From Streptomyces rishiriensis (lineage in GTDB: Bacteria > Actinomycetota > Actinomycetes > Streptomycetales > Streptomycetaceae), in contig NZ_JAUSWV010000002.1 in the NCBI RefSeq assembly GCF_030815485.1, forward strand, positions 2,294,001 to 2,358,000: 64,000 bases of DNA. The letters run 5' to 3'. The position numbers and the translations under genes were made by a program. Below, piece by piece: positions 38,031 to 47,247 of the stretch (positions are counted from its first letter, which is position 1; each line of letters opens with the position of its first letter). The notes beneath the pieces were generated by a model. The model was not told where the DNA came from. It did not search any database and saw only the letters and a list, made by a program, of their open reading frames with translations.

Positions 38031-41000
38031 CTAGCCGGCCAGGCAGGACGGGCCGAGCAGCACCTTCAGATCACCGAACAGCGCGGGATCGGGCTTGACC
38101 CGGTGCCGGTCCAGCCGCAGGACGGTCGTCTTGGTGGGGCCCTGGAGCCTGATCCGGACCTCGCTGTCACCCCGGTGATGGGTGAGGATCTCCCCCAGGC
38201 GGTTGATCATCGGCGGGGTGACCCGGGTGGCCGGGATGGTGAGGATCACGGGCGCGTTGGTGCCCGCGTTCGACAGGTCGGGGACCTGGAGCTCCATGGC
38301 GACGAGCCGCGGCACGTCCTCCCGCTTGTCGAGGCGGCCCTTGACGAAGACGACGGCGTCCTCGACGAGTTGGGTCGAGACGAGCTGGTAGGTCGCCGGG
38401 AAGAACATGCACTCGATGGAGCCCGCGAGGTCCTCGACGGTGGCGATCGCCCAGGCGTTGCCCTGCTTGGTCATCTTCCGCTGGAGACCGGAGATGATGC
38501 CGCCGATGGTGACGACCGCGCCGTCCGCGTGCTCACCTCCGGTGAGCTGGGCGATGCCCGCGTCCGCCTTGTCCGACAGCACGTGCTCCAGTCCGAAGAG
38601 CGGGTGGTCGGAGACGTACAGACCGAGCATCTCCCGCTCCTGGGCGAGCAGATACGTCTTCTCCCACTCGTCGGTCGTGAACTCGACGTCGAGTCCGAAG
38701 CCGGGCTCGCTCGTCTCCTCCTCGCCCATGCCTCCGAAGAGGTCGAACTGGCCCTCGGCCTCCTTGCGCTTGACCGCGACCACGTTGTCGATCATCGGCT
38801 CGAAGTGCGCGGTGAGGCCCTTGCGGGTGTGCCCCAGGGTGTCGAACGCGCCCGCCTTGATCAGCGACTCCGTGGTGCGCTTGTTGCAGGCGACCGCCTC
38901 GACCTTGTCGAGGTAGTCGGGGAACGAGGCGTACTTCCCCTTGGCCTTGCGGCTCCTGATGATCGACTCGACCACGTTCGTGCCGACGTTGCGCACGGCT
39001 TCGAGGCCGAAGAGGATCACGTCGTCGCCCTGCGCGGCGAAGTTGTGCACCGACTCGTTGACGTTCGGCGGGAGCACCTTGATGCCCATGCGCCGGCACT
39101 CGTTGAGGTAGACGGCCGACTTGTCCTTGTCGTCCTTGACCGAGGTGAGCAGTCCGGCCATGTACTCGGCGGGGTGGTTCGCCTTCAGGTAGGCGGTCCA
39201 GTACGAGACCAGGCCGTACGCGGCGGAGTGCGCCTTGTTGAAGGCGTAGCCGGCGAAGGGGACCAGCACGTCCCACAGGGCCTTGATCGCCTCGTCGCTG
39301 TAGCCGTTCCTCTTGGCGCCGGCCTGGAAGATGGTGAAGTTCTTCGCCAGCTCGTCGGGCTTCTTCTTGCCCATCACGCGGCGCAGGATGTCGGCCTCGC
39401 CGAGCGAGTACCCGGCGATGATCTGCGCGGCCTTCTGCACCTGCTCCTGGTAGACGATCAGACCGTAGGTGACCGCCAGGACCTCTTCGAGCGGCTCCTC
39501 GAGCTCCTTGTGGATCGGGGTGATCTCCTGGAGCTTGTTCTTGCGGAGCGCGTAGTTGGTGTGCGAGTCCATGCCCATCGGGCCGGGACGGTAGAGCGCG
39601 GAGACGGCGGAGATGTCCTCGAAGTTGTCGGGCTTCATCAGGCGCAGCAGTGAGCGCATGGGGCCGCCGTCGAACTGGAAGACGCCGAGGGTCTCACCGC
39701 GCTGCAGCAGTTCGAAGGTCTTCGGATCGTCGAGCGGCAGGGACAGCAGGTCGAGGTCGATGCCCTTGTTGGACTTCACCATCTTGACGGCGTCGTCCAT
39801 GATCGTCAGGTTGCGCAGGCCGAGGAAGTCCATCTTCAGCAGGCCGAGCGACTCGCACTGCGGGTAGTCCCACTGCGTGATGGTCACGCCGTCCGTGTGC
39901 CGCACCCAGATGGGGGCGTGGTCGACGATGGGCTCGCTGGACATGATCACGCCGGCCGCGTGCACGCCCATCTGCCGGACCAGGCCCTCGACGCCCTTGG
40001 CCGTGTCGATGACCTTCTTGACGTCCGGCTCGTTCTCGTACATCGCGCGGATCTCGCCCGCCTCGCTGTAGCGCGGGTGCGAGGGGTCGGTGATGCCGTT
40101 GAGGTCGATGCCCTTGCCGAGGACGTCGGCGGGCATCGCCTTGGTGAGGCGGTCGCCCATCGCGTACGGGTAGCCCAGCACGCGCGCGGAGTCCTTGATG
40201 GCGTTCTTCGCCTTGATCTTGCCGTAGGTGCCGATCATGGCGACCTTGTCGGCGCCGTACTTCTCGGTCACGTACCGGATCACCTCGACGCGCCTGCGCT
40301 CGTCGAAGTCGATGTCGACATCGGGCATGGAGACGCGCTCGGGGTTGAGGAACCGCTCGAAGATCAGGCCGTGCGGGATCGGGTCGAGGTCGGTGATGCC
40401 CATCGCGTAGGCGACGATCGAGCCGGCCGCGGAACCGCGCCCCGGGCCGACCGCGATGCCCTGGTTCTTCGCCCACATGATGAAGTCGGCGACGACGAGG
40501 AAGTAGCCCGGGAACCCCATCTGGATGATGACGTCCATCTCGTACTCGACCTGCTTCTGCCGGTCCTCGGGGACGCCGCCCGGAAAGCGGCGGTCCATTC
40601 CGCGGCGGACCTCCTCCTTGAACCAGGTCACCTCGGTGTAGCCGTCCGGGATGTCGAACTTCGGCATGAGGTTCTTCGCCTCGAACATGCCGGTGGTGTC
40701 GATCTGCTCGGCCACCAGGAGGGTGTTCGCGCACCCCTCCTGCCAGGCGTCCGAGGAGTCGATGGCGTACATCTCGTCCGTGGACTTCAGGTAGTAGCCG
40801 GTGCCGTCGAAGCGGAAGCGGTCCGGGTCGGAGAGGTTCTTGCCCGTCTGGATGCACAGCAGCGCGTCGTGCGCGGTCGCCTCGTGCGCGTACGTGTAGT
40901 GCGAGTCGTTGGTGACCAGCGGCGGGATGCCGAGCTTCTTGCCGATCTCCAGGAGGCCGTCGCGGACCCGGTGCTCGATGTCGATGCCGTGGTCCATCAG

Positions 41001-41570
41001 CTCCAGGAAGTAGCGGTCCTTGCCGAAGATGTCCTGGTACTCGGCCGCCGACTTCAGGGCCTCGTCAAACTGGCCGAGACGCAGCCGGGTCTGGAGCTCG
41101 CCGGAGGGGCACCCTGTGGAGGCGATGAGCCCCTCGGACCACTGGGAGATGGTCTCCTTGTCCATCCGGGGCCACTTCTGCAGCCAGCCCTCGGCGTACG
41201 CGTCCGAGGAGAGCTTGAAGAGGTTGTGCAGGCCCTTCGCGTCGGCCGCCCAGATCGTCTTGTGGGTGTAGCCGCCGGAACCCGAGACGTCGTCGCGCTT
41301 CTGGTGCGGCTGGCCCCACTGGATCTTGCGCTTGTTGCGCCGGGACTCGGGGGCGACGTACGCCTCGATCCCGATGATCGGCGTGACGCCCGCCTTCTTC
41401 GCGGTGTGGAAGAAGTCGTACGCCCCGTGCAGGTTGCCGTGGTCCGACATGGCGATGTGGGTCATGCCCATCTCGTTGCACGCGTCGAACATGTCCTTGA
41501 GCCGCGCGGCACCGTCCAGCAGCGAGTACTGGGTGTGGACGTGCAGGTGCGTGAACGGCGGCTTTGACAC
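38031..41570 (-). CDS. dnaE: DNA polymerase III alpha subunit
   Basis: DnaE is the replicative polymerase of the holoenzyme. The 1179 residues begin with a PHP domain (HLHVHTQYSLLDGAA), followed by the palm with catalytic Asp in MPDVDIDFDERRR, the fingers with HSAAYG, a helix-hairpin-helix region, and a C-terminal OB fold and tail. GTG 41570 has GGAGG 9 nt upstream; the extra 38 residues of the longest frame are unlikely. It is a single-gene unit ending at the hairpin 37974-38007. Confidence 0.97.
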   Translation of the reverse strand: MSKPPFTHLHVHTQYSLLDGAARLKDMFDACNEMGMTHIAMSDHGNLHGAYDFFHTAKKAGVTPIIGIEAYVAPESRRNKRKIQWGQPHQKRDDVSGSGGYTHKTIWAADAKGLHNLFKLSSDAYAEGWLQKWPRMDKETISQWSEGLIASTGCPSGELQTRLRLGQFDEALKSAAEYQDIFGKDRYFLELMDHGIDIEHRVRDGLLEIGKKLGIPPLVTNDSHYTYAHEATAHDALLCIQTGKNLSDPDRFRFDGTGYYLKSTDEMYAIDSSDAWQEGCANTLLVAEQIDTTGMFEAKNLMPKFDIPDGYTEVTWFKEEVRRGMDRRFPGGVPEDRQKQVEYEMDVIIQMGFPGYFLVVADFIMWAKNQGIAVGPGRGSAAGSIVAYAMGITDLDPIPHGLIFERFLNPERVSMPDVDIDFDERRRVEVIRYVTEKYGADKVAMIGTYGKIKAKNAIKDSARVLGYPYAMGDRLTKAMPADVLGKGIDLNGITDPSHPRYSEAGEIRAMYENEPDVKKVIDTAKGVEGLVRQMGVHAAGVIMSSEPIVDHAPIWVRHTDGVTITQWDYPQCESLGLLKMDFLGLRNLTIMDDAVKMVKSNKGIDLDLLSLPLDDPKTFELLQRGETLGVFQFDGGPMRSLLRLMKPDNFEDISAVSALYRPGPMGMDSHTNYALRKNKLQEITPIHKELEEPLEEVLAVTYGLIVYQEQVQKAAQIIAGYSLGEADILRRVMGKKKPDELAKNFTIFQAGAKRNGYSDEAIKALWDVLVPFAGYAFNKAHSAAYGLVSYWTAYLKANHPAEYMAGLLTSVKDDKDKSAVYLNECRRMGIKVLPPNVNESVHNFAAQGDDVILFGLEAVRNVGTNVVESIIRSRKAKGKYASFPDYLDKVEAVACNKRTTESLIKAGAFDTLGHTRKGLTAHFEPMIDNVVAVKRKEAEGQFDLFGGMGEEETSEPGFGLDVEFTTDEWEKTYLLAQEREMLGLYVSDHPLFGLEHVLSDKADAGIAQLTGGEHADGAVVTIGGIISGLQRKMTKQGNAWAIATVEDLAGSIECMFFPATYQLVSTQLVEDAVVFVKGRLDKREDVPRLVAMELQVPDLSNAGTNAPVILTIPATRVTPPMINRLGEILTHHRGDSEVRIRLQGPTKTTVLRLDRHRVKPDPALFGDLKVLLGPSCLAG

Positions 41571-41738
41571 GGCTGCGGCCTCCAAGGGAAACAAACGGCA
41601 ACGGGTGTCCCACCGGTTACGGACGGATCGGGGGACAGCGTCGAAGTCTATGCCTCGCGACTGACACCCGGGCTCGTTCCCCACGTACCTTCACGGGTGG
41701 GGCCGCGGGCACTTTCGTCCGGCCCCACCCGTTGGATG

Positions 41739-41755
41739 CGACAGAAGCGCTGTCG
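41739..41755. promoter_or_regulatory. CGACAG-n5-CTGTCG inverted repeat between dnaE and the DUF2252 gene
   Basis: The 6+6 repeat lies 31-47 nt upstream of the DUF2252 gene. TTGGAT at 41732 and TACATG at 41756 could form a weak promoter around it. Operator role is speculative. Confidence 0.22.
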
Positions 41756-41785
41756 TACATGTCATGCACCAGGAGGCACCCAGCG

Positions 41786-43111
41786 ATGTCGGTTCCGCAG
41801 CTCAACGACGAGCACCGCGGCGAGGAGATCCTCGCCGTCTTCGACACCGCGTTCGGCGAGCTCCTGGCCGCCGACCCGGCCGCGTTCCGGGTGAAGTTCC
41901 GGAAGATGGCGGCCTCGGCGTTCGCGTTCTACCGGGGCACCGCGGGCCTCTTCTACCACGATCTCGACGCCGAGAAGCGGGGCGGCCCTTTCCTGGACGA
42001 GCGCACCTCGCGCGTGTGGATCCACGGCGACCTGCACGCGGAGAACTTCGGCACGTACATGGACGCGACAGGCCGGCTGATCTTCAACGTCAACGACTTC
42101 GACGAGGCGTACGTGGGCCCCTTCACCTGGGACCTGAAGCGCTTCTCCGCGTCCATCGCCCTGATCGGGTACGCCAAGGCGCTCGGCGACGAGCAGATCA
42201 GTGAGCTGGTGGAGGTGTACGCGGGCGCCTACCGGGAGCGGATCCACGCCCTGGCCACCGGCGCGAAGAGCGACGAGGTGCCGCCCTTCACCCTGGACAC
42301 CGCGCAGGGCCCGCTGCTCGACGCGCTGCGCGACGCCCGGTCACTGACCCGCTTCGGGCTGCTGGACTCGATGACGGAGATCCGTGACTTCGAGCGCCGC
42401 TTCGCGCCCGGCGGGGGCAGCATCGAGCTGGACGCCGCCACCCGCTACAAGGTCCTCGCGGCCTTCGACGGCTACCTGGAGACCCTGCCGGAGACCTCCC
42501 TGGCCCGCCCGGACTCCTACCGCGTGAAGGACGTCGTCGGCCGCCGGGGCATCGGCATCGGCTCGGCCGGTCTGCCGTCGTACAACATCCTCCTCGAGGG
42601 CCACAGCGACGCCCTGGAGAACGACGTCGTGATCTACATCAAGCAGGCCCAGACGCCGGCCGTCTCCCGGCACATCACGGACCCGGCGATCCGTGACTAC
42701 TTCCTGCACGAGGGCCACCGCACGGTGATCTCCCAGCGCGCCCTGCAGCAGCACGCCGACCCGTGGCTGGGCTGGACCGAGCTGGGCGGCGCCGGCCAGC
42801 TGGTCGCCGAGGTCTCGCCGTACGCGGTCGACCTGGACTGGGGCGACATCGACGACCCGGAGGAGGTCGCGGGCGTCGTCGCCGACCTGGGCCGGGCCAC
42901 GGCCACGATGCACGCGGCGGCGGACGACACCTCCGGCGAGTCCCTGGTGCCCTTCTCCACCGAGCGGGCCATCGACGCGGCGATCGCGGCCGACGAGGAC
43001 GGCTTCGCGCCTCTCCTGGTCGACTTCGCGCACACCTACGGCGCACGCGCGCGTGCCGACCACCAGATCTTCGTCGACCTGTTCCGCAACGGCCGGATTC
43101 CGGGTCTCTGA
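41786..43111 (+). CDS. DUF2252 protein, kinase-like fold
   Basis: The 441-residue protein belongs to DUF2252, which resembles aminoglycoside/choline kinase folds. IHGDLHAENFGTYM looks like the HGDLHxxN catalytic loop and FNVNDFDEAYVGPFTWDLKR like the metal-binding D-F-D motif. The substrate is unknown. AGGAGG lies 9 nt before ATG 41786. It is divergent from dnaE and ends at a weak hairpin before the next gene. Confidence 0.85.
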   Translation: MSVPQLNDEHRGEEILAVFDTAFGELLAADPAAFRVKFRKMAASAFAFYRGTAGLFYHDLDAEKRGGPFLDERTSRVWIHGDLHAENFGTYMDATGRLIFNVNDFDEAYVGPFTWDLKRFSASIALIGYAKALGDEQISELVEVYAGAYRERIHALATGAKSDEVPPFTLDTAQGPLLDALRDARSLTRFGLLDSMTEIRDFERRFAPGGGSIELDAATRYKVLAAFDGYLETLPETSLARPDSYRVKDVVGRRGIGIGSAGLPSYNILLEGHSDALENDVVIYIKQAQTPAVSRHITDPAIRDYFLHEGHRTVISQRALQQHADPWLGWTELGGAGQLVAEVSPYAVDLDWGDIDDPEEVAGVVADLGRATATMHAAADDTSGESLVPFSTERAIDAAIAADEDGFAPLLVDFAHTYGARARADHQIFVDLFRNGRIPGL

Positions 43112-43128
43112 GGGTCCGCCGTCTCACA

Positions 43129-43148
43129 GGGACCCTTTAGGGGTCTCC
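43129..43148 (+). terminator. Weak hairpin after the DUF2252 gene
   Basis: GGGACCC, loop ttta, then GGGGTCTCC form a short stem with one bulge, 17 nt past the stop codon and 31 nt before the next start. It may attenuate rather than stop transcription. Confidence 0.35.
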
Positions 43149-43179
43149 TACGGGAGCACGTGACACACTCTCCTCCGCT

Positions 43180-43872
43180 ATGGACATATCCGGGACCCGC
43201 CTCAGAGCCGTACGCGCGGCGCTGTTCACGGCATGCGTCGTGACGCTCAGCACCGCGTCGCACGTGCTGCTGTCCCGGGCCCCGCTGCCGCTCAACACGG
43301 TGGCCGCCGTCGCGGCCGCCGTGTTCGCCCTCGCCTACGTCCTCGCCGGCCGCGAGTGCGGCTTCGGGCGGATCGCCGCCCTGCTGATCCCGCTGGAGCT
43401 GGCCGCCGACACCGTCTTCACCACCGGCCAGCACGTCTGCTACGGCCGTGCGGGCGGCCCGGTCGCCGGCCCGCTGGCCTCCGTCGGCTGGGACGTGCTG
43501 TGCGGCGACGGCACACCCGTCGGCACCCCGCTGGCCCAGGTCACCGGCACGGACAGCGACCGGCTGGGCGGGCTCCTCGCCCACCCCGACCCGGCCGCCG
43601 CGTGGCTGCTGCTCGGCGCGCACGTCTGCGTGGGCCTGATCGCGGCCGCCTGGCTGCGCCGGGGCGAGCGGGCGCTGGGCCAGCTGCTGCGGGCGGCGAC
43701 CGCGACCACCTTCCGGCCGCTGCTGCTGGCCGTCGCCGCCGTGACCGTGCGACGCGCCCCGGCGGCCCGCCGCCTGCCGCGGCCCGTCCGCCGGTCGGCC
43801 ACCGTCCGCGAGCGGATTCTCGCGCACTCACTCGGACGGCGTGGACCGCCGTGCCCGGCCGCCGCGGTCTGA
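43180..43872 (+). CDS. Membrane protein of unknown function
   Basis: The 230-residue protein has four hydrophobic stretches (about residues 10-30, 36-56, 63-80 and 140-160) and a basic Arg-rich C-terminal region. Cys residues in RECGFG, GQHVCYG, WDVLCGD and AHVCVG face possible extracytoplasmic loops. A thiol-oxidase partner, the DsbA-like protein, is encoded about 100 nt downstream. I recognise no named family. Confidence 0.65.
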   Translation: MDISGTRLRAVRAALFTACVVTLSTASHVLLSRAPLPLNTVAAVAAAVFALAYVLAGRECGFGRIAALLIPLELAADTVFTTGQHVCYGRAGGPVAGPLASVGWDVLCGDGTPVGTPLAQVTGTDSDRLGGLLAHPDPAAAWLLLGAHVCVGLIAAAWLRRGERALGQLLRAATATTFRPLLLAVAAVTVRRAPAARRLPRPVRRSATVRERILAHSLGRRGPPCPAAAV

Positions 43873-43970
43873 CCGGACCCGCGGCTCCCGAGCACGACTC
43901 GGTCCAGTCCCTGCACGTCCCCACGAAACTTCCGCGTACCCACGGGGTGCGCGTCCCTTTGGAGAACACC

Positions 43971-44783
43971 ATGAGCAAGCGGAACAGCGCTGCGGCGAAG
44001 ACGGCGGCCCGGGAGCGGCTGCGCATCGAGCGCGAGCGCGAGGCCAAGCGGGCCAAGGCCAAGCGGCAGATCATCGTCGCCCTCTCGGTCGTCGGCGTAC
44101 TCGCCGCGGCCGGCGGCATAGGCTACGCCGTCGTCCAGGCGAACAAGCCCGCCTACTGGGATGAAGCCAAGAACGCCAAGCTGGTCAAGCCGGCCAACAC
44201 CAGTGGCAAGAACGGCACGACGGTCGTCATGGGCAAGGCGAGCGCCAAGAAGACGCTCGTGATGTACGAGGACCCGCGCTGCCCGGTGTGCGCCCAGTTC
44301 GAGCAGACCGTCGGCGCGACGGTGAAAAGCGACTTCGACGCCGGCAAGTTCAAGATCCAGTACGTGGGTGCGACCTTCCTCGACGGCAGCCTGTCCGGCG
44401 AGGGCTCCAAGAACGCGCTCAGCGCCCTGGGCGCCGCGCTCAACGTCAGCCCCGAGGCGTTCCTCGAGTACAAGACCGCGCTGTACTCGGCGAAGTACCA
44501 CCCCGAGGAGACCGAGGACAAGTTCAAGGACGACTCCTACCTGATCAAGGTGGCGGACACCGTCTCGGCCCTGAAGGGCAACGCGAAGTTCCAGAGCGCC
44601 GTGAAGAACGGCACCTACGACCGGTGGGCGCTGGAGATGTCCAAGACGTTCGACAAGAGCGGCGTCTCGGGTACCCCGACCCTGAAGATGGACGGCAAGA
44701 AGCTCACCGACTCCGGCGGCCAGAACGCCCCCATGACGGTCGCCGACTTCAACACGGCACTCGCGGCAGCCCTCAAGGGCTGA
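43971..44783 (+). CDS. Membrane-anchored DsbA-like thioredoxin-fold protein (CPVC)
   Basis: The 270-residue protein has a basic cytoplasmic N-terminus, one transmembrane helix (about 34-54) and a DsbA-type domain with MYEDPRCPVCAQFEQ as the redox site and GVSGTPTLKMDG as the cis-Pro loop. It resembles the CPAC protein at 14469-15245 in layout, suggesting paralogues for exported-protein disulfides. GGAG lies 6 nt before ATG 43971. A 13-bp hairpin follows the stop. Confidence 0.88.
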   Translation: MSKRNSAAAKTAARERLRIEREREAKRAKAKRQIIVALSVVGVLAAAGGIGYAVVQANKPAYWDEAKNAKLVKPANTSGKNGTTVVMGKASAKKTLVMYEDPRCPVCAQFEQTVGATVKSDFDAGKFKIQYVGATFLDGSLSGEGSKNALSALGAALNVSPEAFLEYKTALYSAKYHPEETEDKFKDDSYLIKVADTVSALKGNAKFQSAVKNGTYDRWALEMSKTFDKSGVSGTPTLKMDGKKLTDSGGQNAPMTVADFNTALAAALKG

Positions 44784-44810
44784 CCGGCCCCTGAGCCGAC
44801 AATTCCAGGA

Positions 44811-44844
44811 AGAGCGGGCGAACTTTTGGGCGTTCGCCCGCTCT
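44811..44844 (+). terminator. 13-bp hairpin terminator before phoD
   Basis: AGAGCGGGCGAAC and GTTCGCCCGCTCT enclose an 8-nt loop starting tttt. It follows the DsbA-like gene by 28 nt. GTTCGCCCGCT also resembles one 11-nt PhoP-box repeat, so the site may have a second role for phoD. Confidence 0.7.
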
Positions 44845-44875
44845 GCTGTCGTACCGGTCAGTAATCTGATCGGCC

Positions 44876-46555
44876 GTGACCAGTCGATACAGATCCTCCG
44901 AGAGCGCCGACGCCCCGTCAGAGCGCCTGAACTCGTTGTCGCCGCGCCGCCGTACGGCGCTCAAGGCCGTGGCGGCGACCGCCGTGCTGGCCGGCCCGCT
45001 CGCCGCCGCGCTGCCGGCCCGTGCCGCCGAGGCCCCCGTCTTCCTGCACGGCCTCGCCTCCGGCGACCCGCTGCCCGACGGCGTCCTGCTGTGGACCCGG
45101 GTGACGCCCACCGCCGAGGCGATACCCGGCTCCGGGCTCGGCCCGGACACCGACGTGAGCTGGGTCGTCGCCACGGACAAGGCGCTGACGAACGTGGTTG
45201 CCAAGGGCTCCACCACCGCCTCCGCCGCGACCGACCACACCGTCAAGGCCGACATCCGCGGTCTCGCGCCCGCCACCGACTACTGGTTCCGCTTCTCGGC
45301 CGGCGGCACCGACTCCCCGGTGGCGCGTACCCGCACCGCGCCGGCGGCGGACGCGGCCGTCACCGGCCTGCGCTTCGGTGTGGTCTCCTGCGCCAACTGG
45401 GAGGCCGGCTACTTCTCCTCCTACCGTCACCTCGCGGCCCGCGGCGACCTCGACGCCTGGCTGCACCTCGGCGACTACATCTACGAGTACGGCACCGGCG
45501 AGTACACCGCCCGCGGCGTCGTCGTACGGGAGACGGCGCCCACGCACGAGATCCTCACCCTCGCCGACTACCGCACCCGGCACGGGAAGTACAAGACCGA
45601 TCCGGACCTTCAGGCCCTGCACGCGAAGGCGCCGGTCGTCGCGATCTGGGACGACCACGAGTTCGCCAACGACACCTGGTCGGGTGGTGCCGAGAACCAC
45701 ACCGAGGGCGCCGAGGGCGCCTGGTCGGCCCGTCAGGCGGCCGCAAAGCAGGCCTACTTCGAGTGGATGCCGGTCCGGCCAGCCATCGCCGGCACCACCT
45801 ACCGCCGGCTGCGCTTCGGCAAGCTCGCCGATCTCTCCCTGCTGGACCTGCGGTCCTTCCGCTCGCAGCAGGCCGCCGTCGGCAACGGCACCGTCGACGA
45901 CCCGGACCGCACGCTCACCGGACGCGCCCAGCTCGACTGGCTGAAGGCCGGCCTGAAGGCATCCGACACCACCTGGCGGCTGGTCGGCAACTCGGTGATG
46001 ATCTCGCCGTTCGCGATCGGCTCGCTCTCCGCGGACCTGCTCAAGCCGCTCGCCAAGCTGCTCGGCCTGCCGCAGGAGGGCATCGCCCTCAACACCGACC
46101 AGTGGGACGGCTACACCGACGACCGGCGCGAACTCCTGGCCCACCTGCGCTCGAACGCGATCCGCAACACCGTCTTCCTGACCGGTGACATCCACATGGC
46201 GTGGGCCAACGACGTGCCGGTGGACGCCGGGACCTACCCGCTGTCGGCCTCGGCCGCCACGGAGTTCGTGGTCACCTCGGTGACCTCGGACAACCTCGAC
46301 GACATCGTGAAGGTCCCGGAGGGCACGCTCACCGCGATCGCCTCCCCGGTCATCCGGGCCGCGAACCGGCACGTCCACTTCGTCGACACCGACCGGCACG
46401 GCTACGGCGTCCTGGACATCACCGCCGAGCACGCGCAGATGGACTACTACGTCCTGTCCGACCGCACCAGCGCCACCGCGACCTCCACCTGGTCCCGCTC
46501 CTACCGCACGCGCAGCGGCACGCAGAAGGTCGAGCGCACCTACGACCCGGTCTAG
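44876..46555 (+). CDS. phoD: Tat-exported PhoD-family alkaline phosphatase/phosphodiesterase
   Basis: PhoD is a secreted Ca2+/Fe3+-type phosphatase that scavenges phosphate. The 559 residues open with a Tat signal ([16 protein letters not shown], cleavage near ARA-AEA around residue 50), then the family N-domain and metal-ligand motifs [31 protein letters not shown] and [15 protein letters not shown] at 44862-44867 ends 8 nt before GTG 44876 and no ribosome binding site is seen, suggesting a leaderless transcript. In Streptomyces phoD is known to be under PhoP control. Confidence 0.94.
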   Translation: MTSRYRSSESADAPSERLNSLSPRRRTALKAVAATAVLAGPLAAALPARAAEAPVFLHGLASGDPLPDGVLLWTRVTPTAEAIPGSGLGPDTDVSWVVATDKALTNVVAKGSTTASAATDHTVKADIRGLAPATDYWFRFSAGGTDSPVARTRTAPAADAAVTGLRFGVVSCANWEAGYFSSYRHLAARGDLDAWLHLGDYIYEYGTGEYTARGVVVRETAPTHEILTLADYRTRHGKYKTDPDLQALHAKAPVVAIWDDHEFANDTWSGGAENHTEGAEGAWSARQAAAKQAYFEWMPVRPAIAGTTYRRLRFGKLADLSLLDLRSFRSQQAAVGNGTVDDPDRTLTGRAQLDWLKAGLKASDTTWRLVGNSVMISPFAIGSLSADLLKPLAKLLGLPQEGIALNTDQWDGYTDDRRELLAHLRSNAIRNTVFLTGDIHMAWANDVPVDAGTYPLSASAATEFVVTSVTSDNLDDIVKVPEGTLTAIASPVIRAANRHVHFVDTDRHGYGVLDITAEHAQMDYYVLSDRTSATATSTWSRSYRTRSGTQKVERTYDPV

Positions 46556-46579
46556 TCCCCTCCGGAACTGCCGATCCTC

Positions 46580-47149
46580 CTAGAGCGACTCGAGGAAGCC
46601 GAGCGCCACCCGCCAGGTGGCCTCGGCCGCCTCCTCGTCGTAGTCGGGCAGCTCGGGGTCGGTGTACAGGTGCCCGGCTCCCGCGTACCGGTAGACCTCC
46701 ACGTCGGCGCCGGCCCTGCCCATCTGGAGATACCAGGCGCTCAGCCAGTCGTCGGTCTCGAACTGGTCCGGCTCGGCGACATGCAGCTGCACCGGGAGGC
46801 CGTCCACCGAGACGTTCGGCGCGAGGTCCGAGGTGCCGTGCAGGAGGAGCAGGCCACGCGCCCTGGCGTCGCCGAGGGCGAGGGTCTGCGCGATCGACGC
46901 GCCGAGCGAGAACCCGGCGTAGACCAGCCCCCGCTCCGAGTAGGGCGCGGCCGCCAGGACGGCCCTCTTCAGCAGCTCGTCCTTGCCGATCTCCTCGTTG
47001 TACGCCATGCCCTCCTCGACCGTGTCGAACGTGCGGCCCTCGAAGAGGTCCGGCGTCCACACCTCGTGCCCGGCGGCGCGCAGCCGGTCCGCCGCGGCAC
47101 GCACCGCGGGCCGCGGACCGTAGGTCGAGTGAAAGAGCATGATGTTCAT
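46580..47149 (-). CDS. Dienelactone hydrolase-family alpha/beta hydrolase with Ser nucleophile
   Basis: The 189-residue protein is a dienelactone hydrolase-like alpha/beta hydrolase. The nucleophile elbow reads YAGFSLGASIAQ, with Ser where classical dienelactone hydrolase has Cys. The His lies in AGAGHLYTD and the Asp probably in HVAEPDQFETDDW. ATG 47149 (MNIMLFHS) is used because upstream codons lack a ribosome binding site. Substrate unknown. It is convergent with phoD. Confidence 0.82.
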   Translation of the reverse strand: MNIMLFHSTYGPRPAVRAAADRLRAAGHEVWTPDLFEGRTFDTVEEGMAYNEEIGKDELLKRAVLAAAPYSERGLVYAGFSLGASIAQTLALGDARARGLLLLHGTSDLAPNVSVDGLPVQLHVAEPDQFETDDWLSAWYLQMGRAGADVEVYRYAGAGHLYTDPELPDYDEEAAEATWRVALGFLESL

Positions 47150-47247
47150 GTGCCCATGGTGCCAGCCTGCACTGACAACGCCGTGCGTGCGTCTCCTCAC
47201 AGAAACCGCATGTTCAAGGCCCCTCCGACCCGGTTACGTTCGAAGGC

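Noticed and set aside
44811..44844. A canonical two-repeat PHO box
   Set aside because: The two GTTCGCCCGCT copies are inverted arms of a hairpin, not 11-nt direct repeats. A single half-site is all that can be claimed.
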